Assembly: GCF_029589435.1 (NCBI RefSeq)
Contig: NZ_JARRAG010000002.1
Span: 2,232,001-2,296,000, forward strand
Source of the DNA: Paludisphaera mucosa
GTDB lineage: Bacteria > Planctomycetota > Planctomycetia > Isosphaerales > Isosphaeraceae
Direction of reading: 5' to 3'
DNA: 64,000 bases
The position numbers and the translations under genes were made by a program. The notes under the pieces are model-generated. The model ran no database searches and had not been told where the DNA came from. It was given only the letters and a program-made list of their open reading frames with translations. Positions 1 to 7,777 of the stretch are shown here, in pieces. The first letter of the stretch is position 1. Each line of letters opens with the position of its first letter.

Positions 1-1
1 G

Positions 2-82
2 GGCGGCCTTCCCGATCCGCTGCCGAAGCCCATTGGGGGCGCAGGCGGCTCCGCCAACAACCCCCAGATTCCGCCTGGTTGA
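2..82 (+). CDS. C-terminal end of an unidentified protein (5' end outside window)
   Basis: An open frame enters from the left edge and ends at TGA 80-82. It encodes about 26 residues rich in Gly, Pro and Asn (ending NNPQIPPG). The tail is low-complexity, as in many secreted planctomycete proteins, so no family can be named. A strong hairpin follows at 125-162, which fits the end of a transcription unit. Confidence 0.4.
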   Translation, partial: GGLPDPLPKPIGGAGGSANNPQIPPG

Positions 83-124
83 TCGCCGGACCTTGCCGGC
101 CGGTCACGCCGAACTCCTTCAGCA

Positions 125-162
125 CGACGTCGCCTCGCCTCTCCCGAGTCGAGGCGACGTCG
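125..162 (+). terminator. Perfect 13-bp hairpin after upstream gene
   Basis: Bases 125-137 (CGACGTCGCCTCG) are exactly complementary to 150-162, with a 12-base loop. No T-tract follows, so it is either a U-less terminator or an mRNA-stabilising structure for the gene ending at 82. Confidence 0.45.
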
Positions 163-167
163 AGACG

Positions 168-196
168 TTGCCGGCCAAGCAAATTTCGGGTAAGAT
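168..196 (+). promoter_or_regulatory. Candidate sigma70-like promoter
   Basis: TTGCCG (168-173) and TAAGAT (191-196) are 17 bases apart; each matches 4 of 6 consensus bases. It lies just after the hairpin and about 260 bases before the receiver gene at 459. Assigned by eye only. Confidence 0.25.
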
Positions 197-458
197 AACC
201 GGGCGTCGGGACGTGCGGTCCTGCGTTCCGAGGCGTACCTCGTCACGCGACCACCCGGGCACGCGCGGCGTCGACTTCGAATTCCTCACCCGAACCGGTT
301 CAGGGCGAACATTCCACACGGTCGGACCGAGGTCCGCGCGTCGAAAGCTCCTCTCGCACGACTCCCGCCCATCCGGGGCGGACGACTCCCATCGCGACGG
401 CTTCCGGGCGAATTCTCCCACGGCCCCCCGGTGACGGCGGACTCGCCGGCCGCGGCCG

Positions 459-902
459 ATGATCGACGGTATCGAGAGCCTTCGGAGACGACTCGTGGAT
501 CAGTTTTCGGCCGGGAAGTCCGCGGTGGCCGCGGGGCTCAAGATCCTGGTGGTCGACGACAACGTCGATGCGGCGAACATGTTCGCCATGCTCATCCAGT
601 TCGAAGGCCATGACGTGCGGACGGCGTTCAACGGGGCCCAGGCCATCGAATCGGTGCAGGCCTTCACCCCCGACGCCGTCTTCCTCGACATCAGCCTCCC
701 CGACATGACCGGGTACCGCGTCGCCGAGCAATTGCGGCGGATCCCCGCGCTCGACAAGGCCATGCTGGTGGCGATGACCGGGTACAGCGACGAGGATCAT
801 CAGGCCCGCTCGGAGAAGGCCGGTTTCGACCACCACGTCGTCAAGCCGGCGGACCACGCCTACGTCATGCAGCTGCTCGACCAGGCGGCCTGCCGCCGCT
901 GA
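459..902 (+). CDS. Single-domain response regulator (receiver protein)
   Basis: 147 residues: a short N-terminal extension followed by one complete CheY-like receiver domain with no output domain. Visible landmarks are the acidic pair D33-D34, the probable phosphoacceptor D77 (VFLDISLPD), T107 and the conserved K129 (VVKP). Such proteins take phosphate from a histidine kinase and act by protein contact, or relay it onward. No kinase lies next to it, so the partner is unknown. It ends 18 bases before the stop of the convergent ROK kinase gene. Confidence 0.85.
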   Translation: MIDGIESLRRRLVDQFSAGKSAVAAGLKILVVDDNVDAANMFAMLIQFEGHDVRTAFNGAQAIESVQAFTPDAVFLDISLPDMTGYRVAEQLRRIPALDKAMLVAMTGYSDEDHQARSEKAGFDHHVVKPADHAYVMQLLDQAACRR

Positions 903-920
903 TCCGGGCGAGGGCGAGGG

Positions 921-1916
921 TCACGACGCGGCCAGGGCGTCGCGGGCCAGCTCCAACGCCCCGTGGACGACGACCTCTTCCCCGAGCGCGGCGGGGACGA
1001 TGTCGAACGAGCCCCGGAACGGCCGGAAGACCTGGGCGTCGACCCGCTCGCGGATCGGTCGGAACCAGAGCTTCTCGCCGATCAGCGAGACGCCGCCGCC
1101 CAGGATGATCCGCCGCGGCGCGATCAGGGCGACGGCCTGGCAAAGGGCGAACGTCAGGGCCTCGCGGGCCCGGTCGAGGATGGCCAGGCTGCGCTCGTCG
1201 CCCTTCCAGGCGGCGTCGGCGACGTCGACCGCCGTGATCCGCTCGGGGGCGCCGGCGGCTTCGAGCACGCTCCAGCGATCGCCGCGCTTCTGCGTCGCCT
1301 TGCCCACGTTGCCGGCGAGCCGGCCGATCCCCCATCCCGAGGCGACGGCCTCCAGCTCGGGCATGTCCAGGGGGTCGTCCGGGGCGACGCCCGGCACGCG
1401 CAGATGGCCGATCTCGGCGGCGCCCCGCCCGGCGCCGCGGTAGATGCGGCCGTCGAGGATCAGGGCCCCGCCGATGCCGCTGCCGATCGTCAGGTAGAGC
1501 AGCGGCGAGCAGCCCACCCCCGCGCCCAGGCGCGACTCGGCCAGGCCGGCGACGTCGGCGTCGTTGTGGACCGAGACGACCGGGATCTCCAGGTTCTCGC
1601 GCGCCCAGTCGGCCAGGGGGAAGTCGGTCCAGCCCTCGACCTGGAACGACGTCTCGGTCCGCCCCGTTTCGGCGTCGAGCGGGCCGCCGAAGCCGACGCC
1701 CGCCGCCCGGACGTCGCCGGCGGAGAGGCCCACCTCGTCGCGCAGGGTCAGGAACCCCTTGCGGATCTGCTCGCGGATCCCCTCCGCGCCCCGGGCGGGG
1801 TCGATGGTCGCGCGCTTGAGGTGGTCGATCGAGCCCGGCCGACGGCCCAGTCCGAGCTGGAGCTTCGTCCCGCCGATCTCGATCCCGAGGAGCCAGCCGA
1901 CGTCGGTGGTGCTCAT
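921..1916 (-). CDS. ROK family sugar kinase (glucokinase-like)
   Basis: 331 residues starting at ATG 1914-1916. The N-terminal ATP-binding motif IGGTK, the region GVGFGGPLDAETG, the probable catalytic Asp in HNDADVAG, and the GSGIGG and EIGH stretches place it in the ROK family, which phosphorylates hexoses or amino sugars in the cytoplasm. The usual ROK zinc motif CxCGxxGCxE after EIGH is not present, so substrate specificity may differ from standard glucokinases. The SIS isomerase gene ends 5 bases upstream, so the two are almost certainly co-transcribed and act on related sugar phosphates. The exact sugar cannot be read from the sequence. Confidence 0.85.
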   Translation of the reverse strand: MSTTDVGWLLGIEIGGTKLQLGLGRRPGSIDHLKRATIDPARGAEGIREQIRKGFLTLRDEVGLSAGDVRAAGVGFGGPLDAETGRTETSFQVEGWTDFPLADWARENLEIPVVSVHNDADVAGLAESRLGAGVGCSPLLYLTIGSGIGGALILDGRIYRGAGRGAAEIGHLRVPGVAPDDPLDMPELEAVASGWGIGRLAGNVGKATQKRGDRWSVLEAAGAPERITAVDVADAAWKGDERSLAILDRAREALTFALCQAVALIAPRRIILGGGVSLIGEKLWFRPIRERVDAQVFRPFRGSFDIVPAALGEEVVVHGALELARDALAAS

Positions 1917-1921
1917 GGAGG

Positions 1922-2551
1922 TCAGGCGTGCGCCCTGGCGCCGTTGCGGGGGGTCGACCGATGCTTGGCGGTGAACCGGCGGTGGAGGTCGTCGATCAGC
2001 CAGTGGAAGACGACCTGGTGGAGCGACTCGACGATCCCCATGTCGTCGAGTCCGACGTGCAGGTTGTGCTTGCCGATCGCCTGCAGCTTGCCGCCCGAGA
2101 ACCCGGTGAAGCCGACGGTCTCCAGCCCCTTGGCGTTCGCCCACTCGACGGCCCGGAGGATGTTGGGGCTGTTCCCCGAGCCCGAAATCGCGATCAGGAC
2201 GTCGCCGGGCGAGGCCAGGTTCTTGAGCTGTTCGAGGAAGACCCGCTCGTAGCCCTCGTCGTTGGCCCAGGCCATGATGCCGGCGGTGTTGTCGGTCAGG
2301 CTCAGCACCTTGAGGCGCTTCTGGTCCTCGAAATCGCAGAGCGTGCACTTGGCCAGGTCTTCGCAGAGGTGCGAAGCGTTGGCTCCCGATCCGCCGTTGC
2401 CGATGATGAAGACGAACTTGTTCGCGTCGTAGGCCCGCTCGATCACGTCGCTTACGGTCTCGATCGAGGGGACGTCGAGCCGCCCGATCTCGTCGCGCAC
2501 GCGTGACAGGTAATCCCCGGCCGACAGCGTCTGTCCCAGCATCAGCGCCAC
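1922..2551 (-). CDS. SIS-domain phosphosugar isomerase (GmhA-like)
   Basis: 209 residues; ATG at 2551, with a second in-frame ATG at 2542. The protein is one SIS domain with the phosphosugar loop NGGSGANASH, the ISGSGNSPN loop and a C-terminal helix. The closest match by motif is phosphoheptose isomerase (sedoheptulose-7-phosphate to D-glycero-D-manno-heptose-7-phosphate), the first step towards ADP-heptose. The typical family length is about 190-200 residues, so it is complete. It is the first gene of a two-gene unit with the ROK kinase. Other SIS enzymes acting on amino-sugar phosphates are possible. Confidence 0.8.
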   Translation of the reverse strand: MALMLGQTLSAGDYLSRVRDEIGRLDVPSIETVSDVIERAYDANKFVFIIGNGGSGANASHLCEDLAKCTLCDFEDQKRLKVLSLTDNTAGIMAWANDEGYERVFLEQLKNLASPGDVLIAISGSGNSPNILRAVEWANAKGLETVGFTGFSGGKLQAIGKHNLHVGLDDMGIVESLHQVVFHWLIDDLHRRFTAKHRSTPRNGARAHA

Positions 2552-2694
2552 TCCCTCCCGCGTGGGGCGACTCCGTCCCGCCCCTGCAACCGATCCCTCG
2601 CCGCGCCGGGATCATAGCAGCCGGTTCCGCAACGTGTAAAGTATAGACTTGCGGGGGCCGGGACTTCGCGACCGAGGCGGGATCGACCGAGTTG

Positions 2695-4914
2695 ATGAAC
2701 GTGCTGTCCTTCGGCGTCTGCAACGCCTTCGTGCTCCTGGGAGCCTGGTGGGGCGCGACTTACGGCCTGAGGCAGCCGCGCGGGACGGCGCGGATGCTGG
2801 CCGCGGCCTTGCTCGGCTGGGCCTGGATCACCCTGGGGATGCAGCTCCTGGGGACGATCGGGCTGCTCACGATCGGCAACCTGATGGGCTGGTCGCTGCT
2901 GGCCGCGGGCCTGGGGCTGGGGATCGCCCTGAGGAGACGCGAGCGGCCCTTCGACCCGCCCTCGGGGCCCGAGGCCACCGGCTGCGAGGGCTGGCTCGCG
3001 GTCGCACTGGCCCTTTGGACGACTCTCGTGCTCGGGATGCCGTCGCTGCTGCTCCCGGTCAAGGTCGTGAGCGACGGCCCGATCTACCACCTGTACTTCG
3101 CGGCGCGGTGGTGGAAGGCGGGGCGGCTCTTCCTGGTCGCCTCGCCGTTCGGCGAGAGCGCGGCGACCTACTTCCCGGCCAACGGCGACCTCTGGTTCGC
3201 CTGGCTGATGACGACCTGGGGGGGCGACCGCCTGGCGCGGGTCGGCCAGGCGCCCTTCTTGCTGATGGCCTGCCTGGCCAGCTATGGCTGCTCCCGCGAA
3301 TTGGGGGCGGGGCGGACCGCCTCGCTGGTGGCGACGTCGCTGTTCGCGACCGGCGGGCCGCTGATCCTGTTCACGTTCGAGCCCAACGTCGACACCATCT
3401 TCGTCGCCGGCTACCTGACGGCCGCTTACTTCTTCCTGCGGTACTCCCTGGAACGCGACGGCTGGCCCGCGTTGCTGCTGGGAGGCCTGGCGGCCGGCGA
3501 GGCCCTCGGGACCAAGTCGGTCGGGAACCTGTTCGTGCCGCCGCTCGTGCTCGTCGCGGCCTGGGCCGTCGCGCGTCGGAATCGGGAGTTGAAGGCGACG
3601 GTCGCCGGCGTCGCGACGATGTTTGCGGGGGTGGCGATCCCCTCCGCCTTCTGGTACGCCCGGAATGCGATCCTGACCGGCAACCCGCTGTATCCGCTGA
3701 CCGTCGGGCTCGGCGGGACGACCTGGCTGTCGGGCTGGTACGGGCCCGACGCGATGCGCGAGAGCATCTATTACCTCCCCGTCGGCGAGTGGCGGGCGCT
3801 CGGCGACATCCTGGTCGGGGTGCTCGACTATCGAACGGTGCCGCTCTGGCTGGCGGCGCTCTTCGGCGCGTGGGCGATCGGGCGGCGGCGGCGGCCGGGC
3901 GACGGCTGGGTCTGGGCCTTCGCACTGGGAGCCTTGCTCAACATTGCGCTCTACTGGTTGTTCATCCCGTACCGGACCCAGCAACGGTTCATGCTTCAGG
4001 GGGTCGGGCTGGCGGTGGTCCCGCTGGCGCGGTGGCTCGATCGGGGTCGCTGGCTGGCGGTCGCGGCGACGCTGATCCTGGCGCTGCACGTCGTCACGCC
4101 CCAGGCCTGGCCCTTCGGCCCGCGCGACGCCGACATCCCCTGGGATCTCGACCCGCGGATCCCGAACGCCGTCGGCGCGATAATCCCGCTCGCGGAGCGA
4201 GTCGTCCGGTGCGCGGCGTCCGGCGGCCGCATCGAGGCCCTGGCGTTGGTCGAACTCCCCCTGGCGGCGCTGGTTGCGGGCCTGGCGGTCTGGGCCTGGG
4301 CGCGATGGAGCCGAGGCTCGCGGGGCGGGGCGACCTGGGCGATCGGCCTGGTCGCGCTCGGGCTGGTCACGGGCCTGGGGGTCTTGCAGAACGCTCCCTT
4401 CGCGGGCGACCCTCGGCTCTTGTTCTTCCCGCCTTTCCGCGACTTCTATCGGGGCTGGATGGAACTCGACGGCCGCTCCGGCCCCTCCGGGTCGCGGGTG
4501 GCTTACGCGGGGACGAACATCCCGTATTACCTGATGGGCGTCGGGTTGCGGAACGACGTCCGATACGTGAACGTCGAGGGCCCCCGGGATGGGCTGATGC
4601 ACGACTTCCATCGCCGAGCCCGCGCCGAGGGCCGCGGAGCATGGCCCAACGCACGGCCAGGCTGGGACCGCGAACGTCCCGACTACGACGCCTGGCTCGC
4701 CAACATGGCGGCCGAGGGGATCCAACTCCTCGTCGTGACCAGGGTCAACCCCGGCGAGGGCGCGCACAACGTCGCCGACGCCGATGGCTTCCCCGTCGAG
4801 CGAGGCTGGGCCGACGCCCACCCCGAGACCTTCGAACCCCTCTACGGCGTCCGCGAAGGCGACCCCTGGTTCCGGCTGTACCGCGTCCGGCCCGGCGCGG
4901 CCGCGGGCCGTTGA
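2695..4914 (+). CDS. Large polytopic membrane protein, GT-C glycosyltransferase-like
   Basis: 739 residues from ATG 2695; a TTG immediately precedes it. At least ten hydrophobic helices are visible across residues 1-600, followed by a soluble C-terminal tail of about 150 residues. Early periplasmic loops and the overall plan (multi-helix membrane part with a C-terminal soluble domain) resemble lipid-linked sugar transferases of the GT-C fold (ArnT/PMT type). A clear diacidic DxD or DE catalytic motif is not obvious, so the enzyme assignment is tentative. It is divergent from the SIS/ROK pair, which could link it to surface glycan synthesis, but that is inference. Confidence 0.65.
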   Translation: MNVLSFGVCNAFVLLGAWWGATYGLRQPRGTARMLAAALLGWAWITLGMQLLGTIGLLTIGNLMGWSLLAAGLGLGIALRRRERPFDPPSGPEATGCEGWLAVALALWTTLVLGMPSLLLPVKVVSDGPIYHLYFAARWWKAGRLFLVASPFGESAATYFPANGDLWFAWLMTTWGGDRLARVGQAPFLLMACLASYGCSRELGAGRTASLVATSLFATGGPLILFTFEPNVDTIFVAGYLTAAYFFLRYSLERDGWPALLLGGLAAGEALGTKSVGNLFVPPLVLVAAWAVARRNRELKATVAGVATMFAGVAIPSAFWYARNAILTGNPLYPLTVGLGGTTWLSGWYGPDAMRESIYYLPVGEWRALGDILVGVLDYRTVPLWLAALFGAWAIGRRRRPGDGWVWAFALGALLNIALYWLFIPYRTQQRFMLQGVGLAVVPLARWLDRGRWLAVAATLILALHVVTPQAWPFGPRDADIPWDLDPRIPNAVGAIIPLAERVVRCAASGGRIEALALVELPLAALVAGLAVWAWARWSRGSRGGATWAIGLVALGLVTGLGVLQNAPFAGDPRLLFFPPFRDFYRGWMELDGRSGPSGSRVAYAGTNIPYYLMGVGLRNDVRYVNVEGPRDGLMHDFHRRARAEGRGAWPNARPGWDRERPDYDAWLANMAAEGIQLLVVTRVNPGEGAHNVADADGFPVERGWADAHPETFEPLYGVREGDPWFRLYRVRPGAAAGR

Positions 4915-5150
4915 ATCGGCCAGGACGACGCCCCTCCGTGGGGCTCCCCGGTTCGGGAACGGACTCCGTTCGCGACCGCCGTATGATCCGGAAAGTCGGA
5001 TTCTTTGTATTCTTTCATAATTCTGTTCGGGCAGCAAAGTGATTAGGGGAAATCCTTTGCGACGCATCAAGGCCCGCAGGGATTTGACTGCGTCGGTAGG
5101 ATCCTGGAGACGAACGGGTTTCCCGCACTGGGAACAGCCGTCTCTCAAGG

Positions 5151-5159
5151 AGGAGGTGA
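5151..5159 (+). promoter_or_regulatory. Unusually strong Shine-Dalgarno sequence
   Basis: AGGAGGTGA is a full-length match to the 16S rRNA 3' end, placed just before ATG 5162. It fixes the start of the small protein and is much stronger than the sites of neighbouring genes, suggesting high translation. Confidence 0.7.
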
Positions 5160-5161
5160 CC

Positions 5162-5485
5162 ATGAAGTTGATCGAAGCCCAGAGGTTGTCAGGTCGGGAG
5201 ATTCGGCCCTACGTGCGCGACATCCCGATCGTGGACGTCCGGTTGGACTTGAACCTGCCGCGGGCCAAATTCTTCGACGTCGAGCTGAACATGCTGGAGG
5301 GCGTGCTGGGCCCTCGCGATCCGTACCCTCCCGTCTTCGTTCGCTGGGACGCGTTCTGCCAGGCGTACCTCGTCGTCAGCCGGCAGAACTTCTACGCGCT
5401 CGCCCGCAAGCGAGGGCTCTCATTCCTCCCCTGCGTCGAGGTCGAGCCCGATTCGGAGCGTCGGCCTTCGCGTCTCGCCGGCTGA
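5162..5485 (+). CDS. Small conserved-looking hypothetical protein
   Basis: 107 residues, soluble, no signal peptide or known motif recognised. The start is chosen from the near-perfect Shine-Dalgarno sequence; a longer open frame reaches back to 5039 but has no such site. The middle (VRWDAFCQAYLVVSRQNFYALARKRG) suggests a compact alpha/beta fold. An AT-rich stretch with CATAAT at 5016-5021 lies upstream and may be its promoter. Function unknown. Confidence 0.6.
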   Translation: MKLIEAQRLSGREIRPYVRDIPIVDVRLDLNLPRAKFFDVELNMLEGVLGPRDPYPPVFVRWDAFCQAYLVVSRQNFYALARKRGLSFLPCVEVEPDSERRPSRLAG

Positions 5486-5496
5486 GCCGGGACGCA

Positions 5497-5511
5497 GGCT
5501 CCCTGGGAGCC
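5497..5511 (+). terminator. Short hairpin after small gene
   Basis: GGCTCCC (5497-5503) pairs with GGGAGCC (5505-5511), which leaves a very tight loop unless the inner pair opens. A weak terminator candidate; no T-tract. Confidence 0.25.
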
Positions 5512-5670
5512 CGGTGGCCGGGGTCGACCTCGAAAAAAAACTCCCGAATTCCGCACGGATCCCTCGGGCGGTCGCCACTCATGTGTGTGAGGGGCGAAAA
5601 CACGACGCCGCGCGACGATCGCCGAGCCGTTCCGGCGGGTCGTTCGTGCGGATCCCGGGGGATGGGTGTC

Positions 5671-7590
5671 ATGCGACTGACCTTACGGACGCTGCTGGCC
5701 TGGCTCGACGACACGTTGCCGCCGGTCCAGGTGCGGGAGATCGGCAAGCAGGTGGGGAGCAGCCCGCTGGCGCAGGAGCTGGTGCAGCGGATCCACCGCG
5801 TGACCCGCCAGCGGCGGCTGACCGTCCCGAGCAAGAACGGCCCCGACGCCACCGACCCGAACCTGGTGGCGAGCTACCTGGACAACGACCTCAACGCCGA
5901 GCAGGTGGCGGAATACGAGAAGCGCTGCCTGACCTCGGACGTCAACCTGGCCGAGGCGGCCAGCGTCCACCAGATCCTCAGCCTCTTGGGGCAGCGGGTG
6001 CAGGTGCCGCCCGAGGCCAAGTCGCGGATGTATCTGCTGGTCAAGGGACGCGAGGCCCACGCCGGCCCCGCGGCCGAGGGCGAGGCGGCCGCGGCCGACC
6101 CGCGGACGCAGCCGATCGTGCCGTGGGTCGTCCAGGGACCGGCGGCCCGGAACTGGCTGGAACGGTTCGGCCCGGCCGCGGCCTGCCTCGGCGTGTTCGC
6201 CCTGTTCGCGTGGTCGGCCTACGAAAGTCTGAAGTCGGACGGCCCCGACGCCGCCCACGTCGCCGCGAACGTCCCGGCCAAGGTGGGGGAAAGGGCGCCC
6301 CGCCCCGCGCCGGCCCCCGCGACCAGGGACGAGGCCCCGGTCGCCGATGCGACCGACCCGCCGGCCGAGGCCACGCCCGCCGAGCCCGAGAAGGCGGCCG
6401 AGGTTCCCAAGAGCGTAGCCGAGAACACGCCGGCCGAGGCCGCGCCGAAGGCCGCCCCCGCGCCGGCTCCCGTCGAGGTCCCGGCCGGGGCGGCCGCGGC
6501 GATCGCCCGCATCGAGGGCATGCTGCTCCGCTACGACGGCGAGAAGCGCGAGTGGGTGCGGGCCCGCGAGGGCGACGGCGTCCGCGCCCAGGACCGCCTC
6601 TTCACCCCGCCGCCGTTCGCGGCGCGGCTGGCCGCGCCCGGCGTCTTCGACCTGCTGGAAGACTCGGAAGTCAAGCTGCTGCCGGCGGCCCCCGACGGCG
6701 GCCCCACGCTGGAGCTGGTGCGGGGTCGCCTGCTCGCCGAACCCTCCTCGGCCGCGAAGCCCCTGCACGTGGGCTTCCAGGGGCAGACAGTGGACATGGA
6801 GCGGCCGGCGGACCTGGCGGTCGGCTTCGAAGCGTCCGGCGGCTGGACTTACGGCCAGGCCGAGCCCGTCGCGCCCACGCTCACGATCCACGTGGGCCCG
6901 GGAGGCGAGCTGGCGCTCAAGACGGTCAAGGCCAAGGAGACGGTCAAGGGGCCCGCCTCGATCCGGCTCAACGCCGCCGGGGCCGTCGAGCGGCTGAAGG
7001 ACGCCGCGCCGCCCGATTGGTTCGCGAACGCGCCGGCGTCGGCCGACCTCACGGCCCGGCGGGAACGCTATTTGAAGGAGTTCTCCGACGACCGCCCGGT
7101 CCTGGCCGACGTCGTCTCGGCGACCGAGAGCGAGGACGTCGACGACAAGCGCATGGCGATCGCCGCCCTGCGGGGGCTCGGCGACCTGTCGCTCCTGACG
7201 CCGATCCTCGACCGTCCCAACGACCCCGCCGCGCGGCAGGCCGCCATCGTCGCGATCCGCCAGGAACTGACGGCGGGCGAGGCCTCGTCGCGCCGGGCCT
7301 GGGACCAGCTCCAGCTCGACTTCGGGGCGACCGACCGCGGCCGCCTCGGCAAGCTGCTGCTGGGGTTCCCCCCCGCCGACGCCGCCCGGCCCGAGACGCT
7401 TACGGAGCTGGTCGAAGACCTTTCCCCGCGCGAGGAGTCGCTGGCCCTCCGCGAGCTGGCCGTCGACAACCTGCGACGTCTGACCGGGCGCAACGCGCCG
7501 CCGTACGACGCCGATCATCCCGAACAAGGCTACGCCGACTGGCGTAAACTCCTTGACGACGGCGAGCTGAAGCCGGCCGCCAAGAAGTAG
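5671..7590 (+). CDS. Membrane-anchored anti-sigma / FecR-like protein
   Basis: 639 residues from ATG 5671; an alternative ATG lies at 5662. Residues 1-120 are cytoplasmic and resemble planctomycete anti-sigma-like N-termini; the helical segment with VASYLDNDLNAEQVAEYE corresponds to an anti-sigma zinc-finger domain but lacks its Cys/His set. One transmembrane helix lies at about 167-184. A Pro/Ala-rich linker follows to about residue 275. The outside part then carries a FecR-like region (an RAQDRLFTPP segment, then FDLLEDSEVKLL and LELVRGRLLAEP) and a C-terminal helical region of HEAT-like character. FecR-type proteins pass an outside signal to a sigma factor; no sigma gene is in the window. 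It heads a co-directional block with the two giant proteins downstream. Confidence 0.65.
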   Translation: MRLTLRTLLAWLDDTLPPVQVREIGKQVGSSPLAQELVQRIHRVTRQRRLTVPSKNGPDATDPNLVASYLDNDLNAEQVAEYEKRCLTSDVNLAEAASVHQILSLLGQRVQVPPEAKSRMYLLVKGREAHAGPAAEGEAAAADPRTQPIVPWVVQGPAARNWLERFGPAAACLGVFALFAWSAYESLKSDGPDAAHVAANVPAKVGERAPRPAPAPATRDEAPVADATDPPAEATPAEPEKAAEVPKSVAENTPAEAAPKAAPAPAPVEVPAGAAAAIARIEGMLLRYDGEKREWVRAREGDGVRAQDRLFTPPPFAARLAAPGVFDLLEDSEVKLLPAAPDGGPTLELVRGRLLAEPSSAAKPLHVGFQGQTVDMERPADLAVGFEASGGWTYGQAEPVAPTLTIHVGPGGELALKTVKAKETVKGPASIRLNAAGAVERLKDAAPPDWFANAPASADLTARRERYLKEFSDDRPVLADVVSATESEDVDDKRMAIAALRGLGDLSLLTPILDRPNDPAARQAAIVAIRQELTAGEASSRRAWDQLQLDFGATDRGRLGKLLLGFPPADAARPETLTELVEDLSPREESLALRELAVDNLRRLTGRNAPPYDADHPEQGYADWRKLLDDGELKPAAKK

Positions 7591-7777
7591 GCCCCCAGCG
7601 GCCCGGGCCCCGCACCTCGTCGAGGGCGGGGTGCGAGCCCGCGTTTCCTGGAACGGGGGCGGGTTGCGTGGTATATTCCAGTCGCGGCGACTCGTTCGGC
7701 GCGTCGCCTCCCCGTCGCGTCCGACCCGGGGCGTATCGACACGCGCCGCGGCGGATCGTCCACCGAGTGTTGATGCG

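Larger units (their letters stand above)
83..458. other. Intergenic stretch with hairpin and candidate promoter
   Basis: About 375 bases with no convincing gene; the open frames here have no ribosome binding site and no recognisable protein. It holds the 125-162 hairpin and a candidate promoter at 168-196, and would give the following receiver gene a long leader. Confidence 0.5.

Noticed and set aside
33-434. Short frames before the receiver gene (both strands)
   Set aside because: No ribosome site, odd composition, and a hairpin plus candidate promoter occupy the region.
5039-5161. Longer start for the 107-residue protein
   Set aside because: The near-perfect Shine-Dalgarno sequence at 5151-5159 points to ATG 5162.
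2542-5163. 873-codon minus-strand frame opposite the GT-C-like gene
   Set aside because: Rich in Arg, Gln, Pro and Gly with no motif; the plus strand gives a coherent membrane protein.
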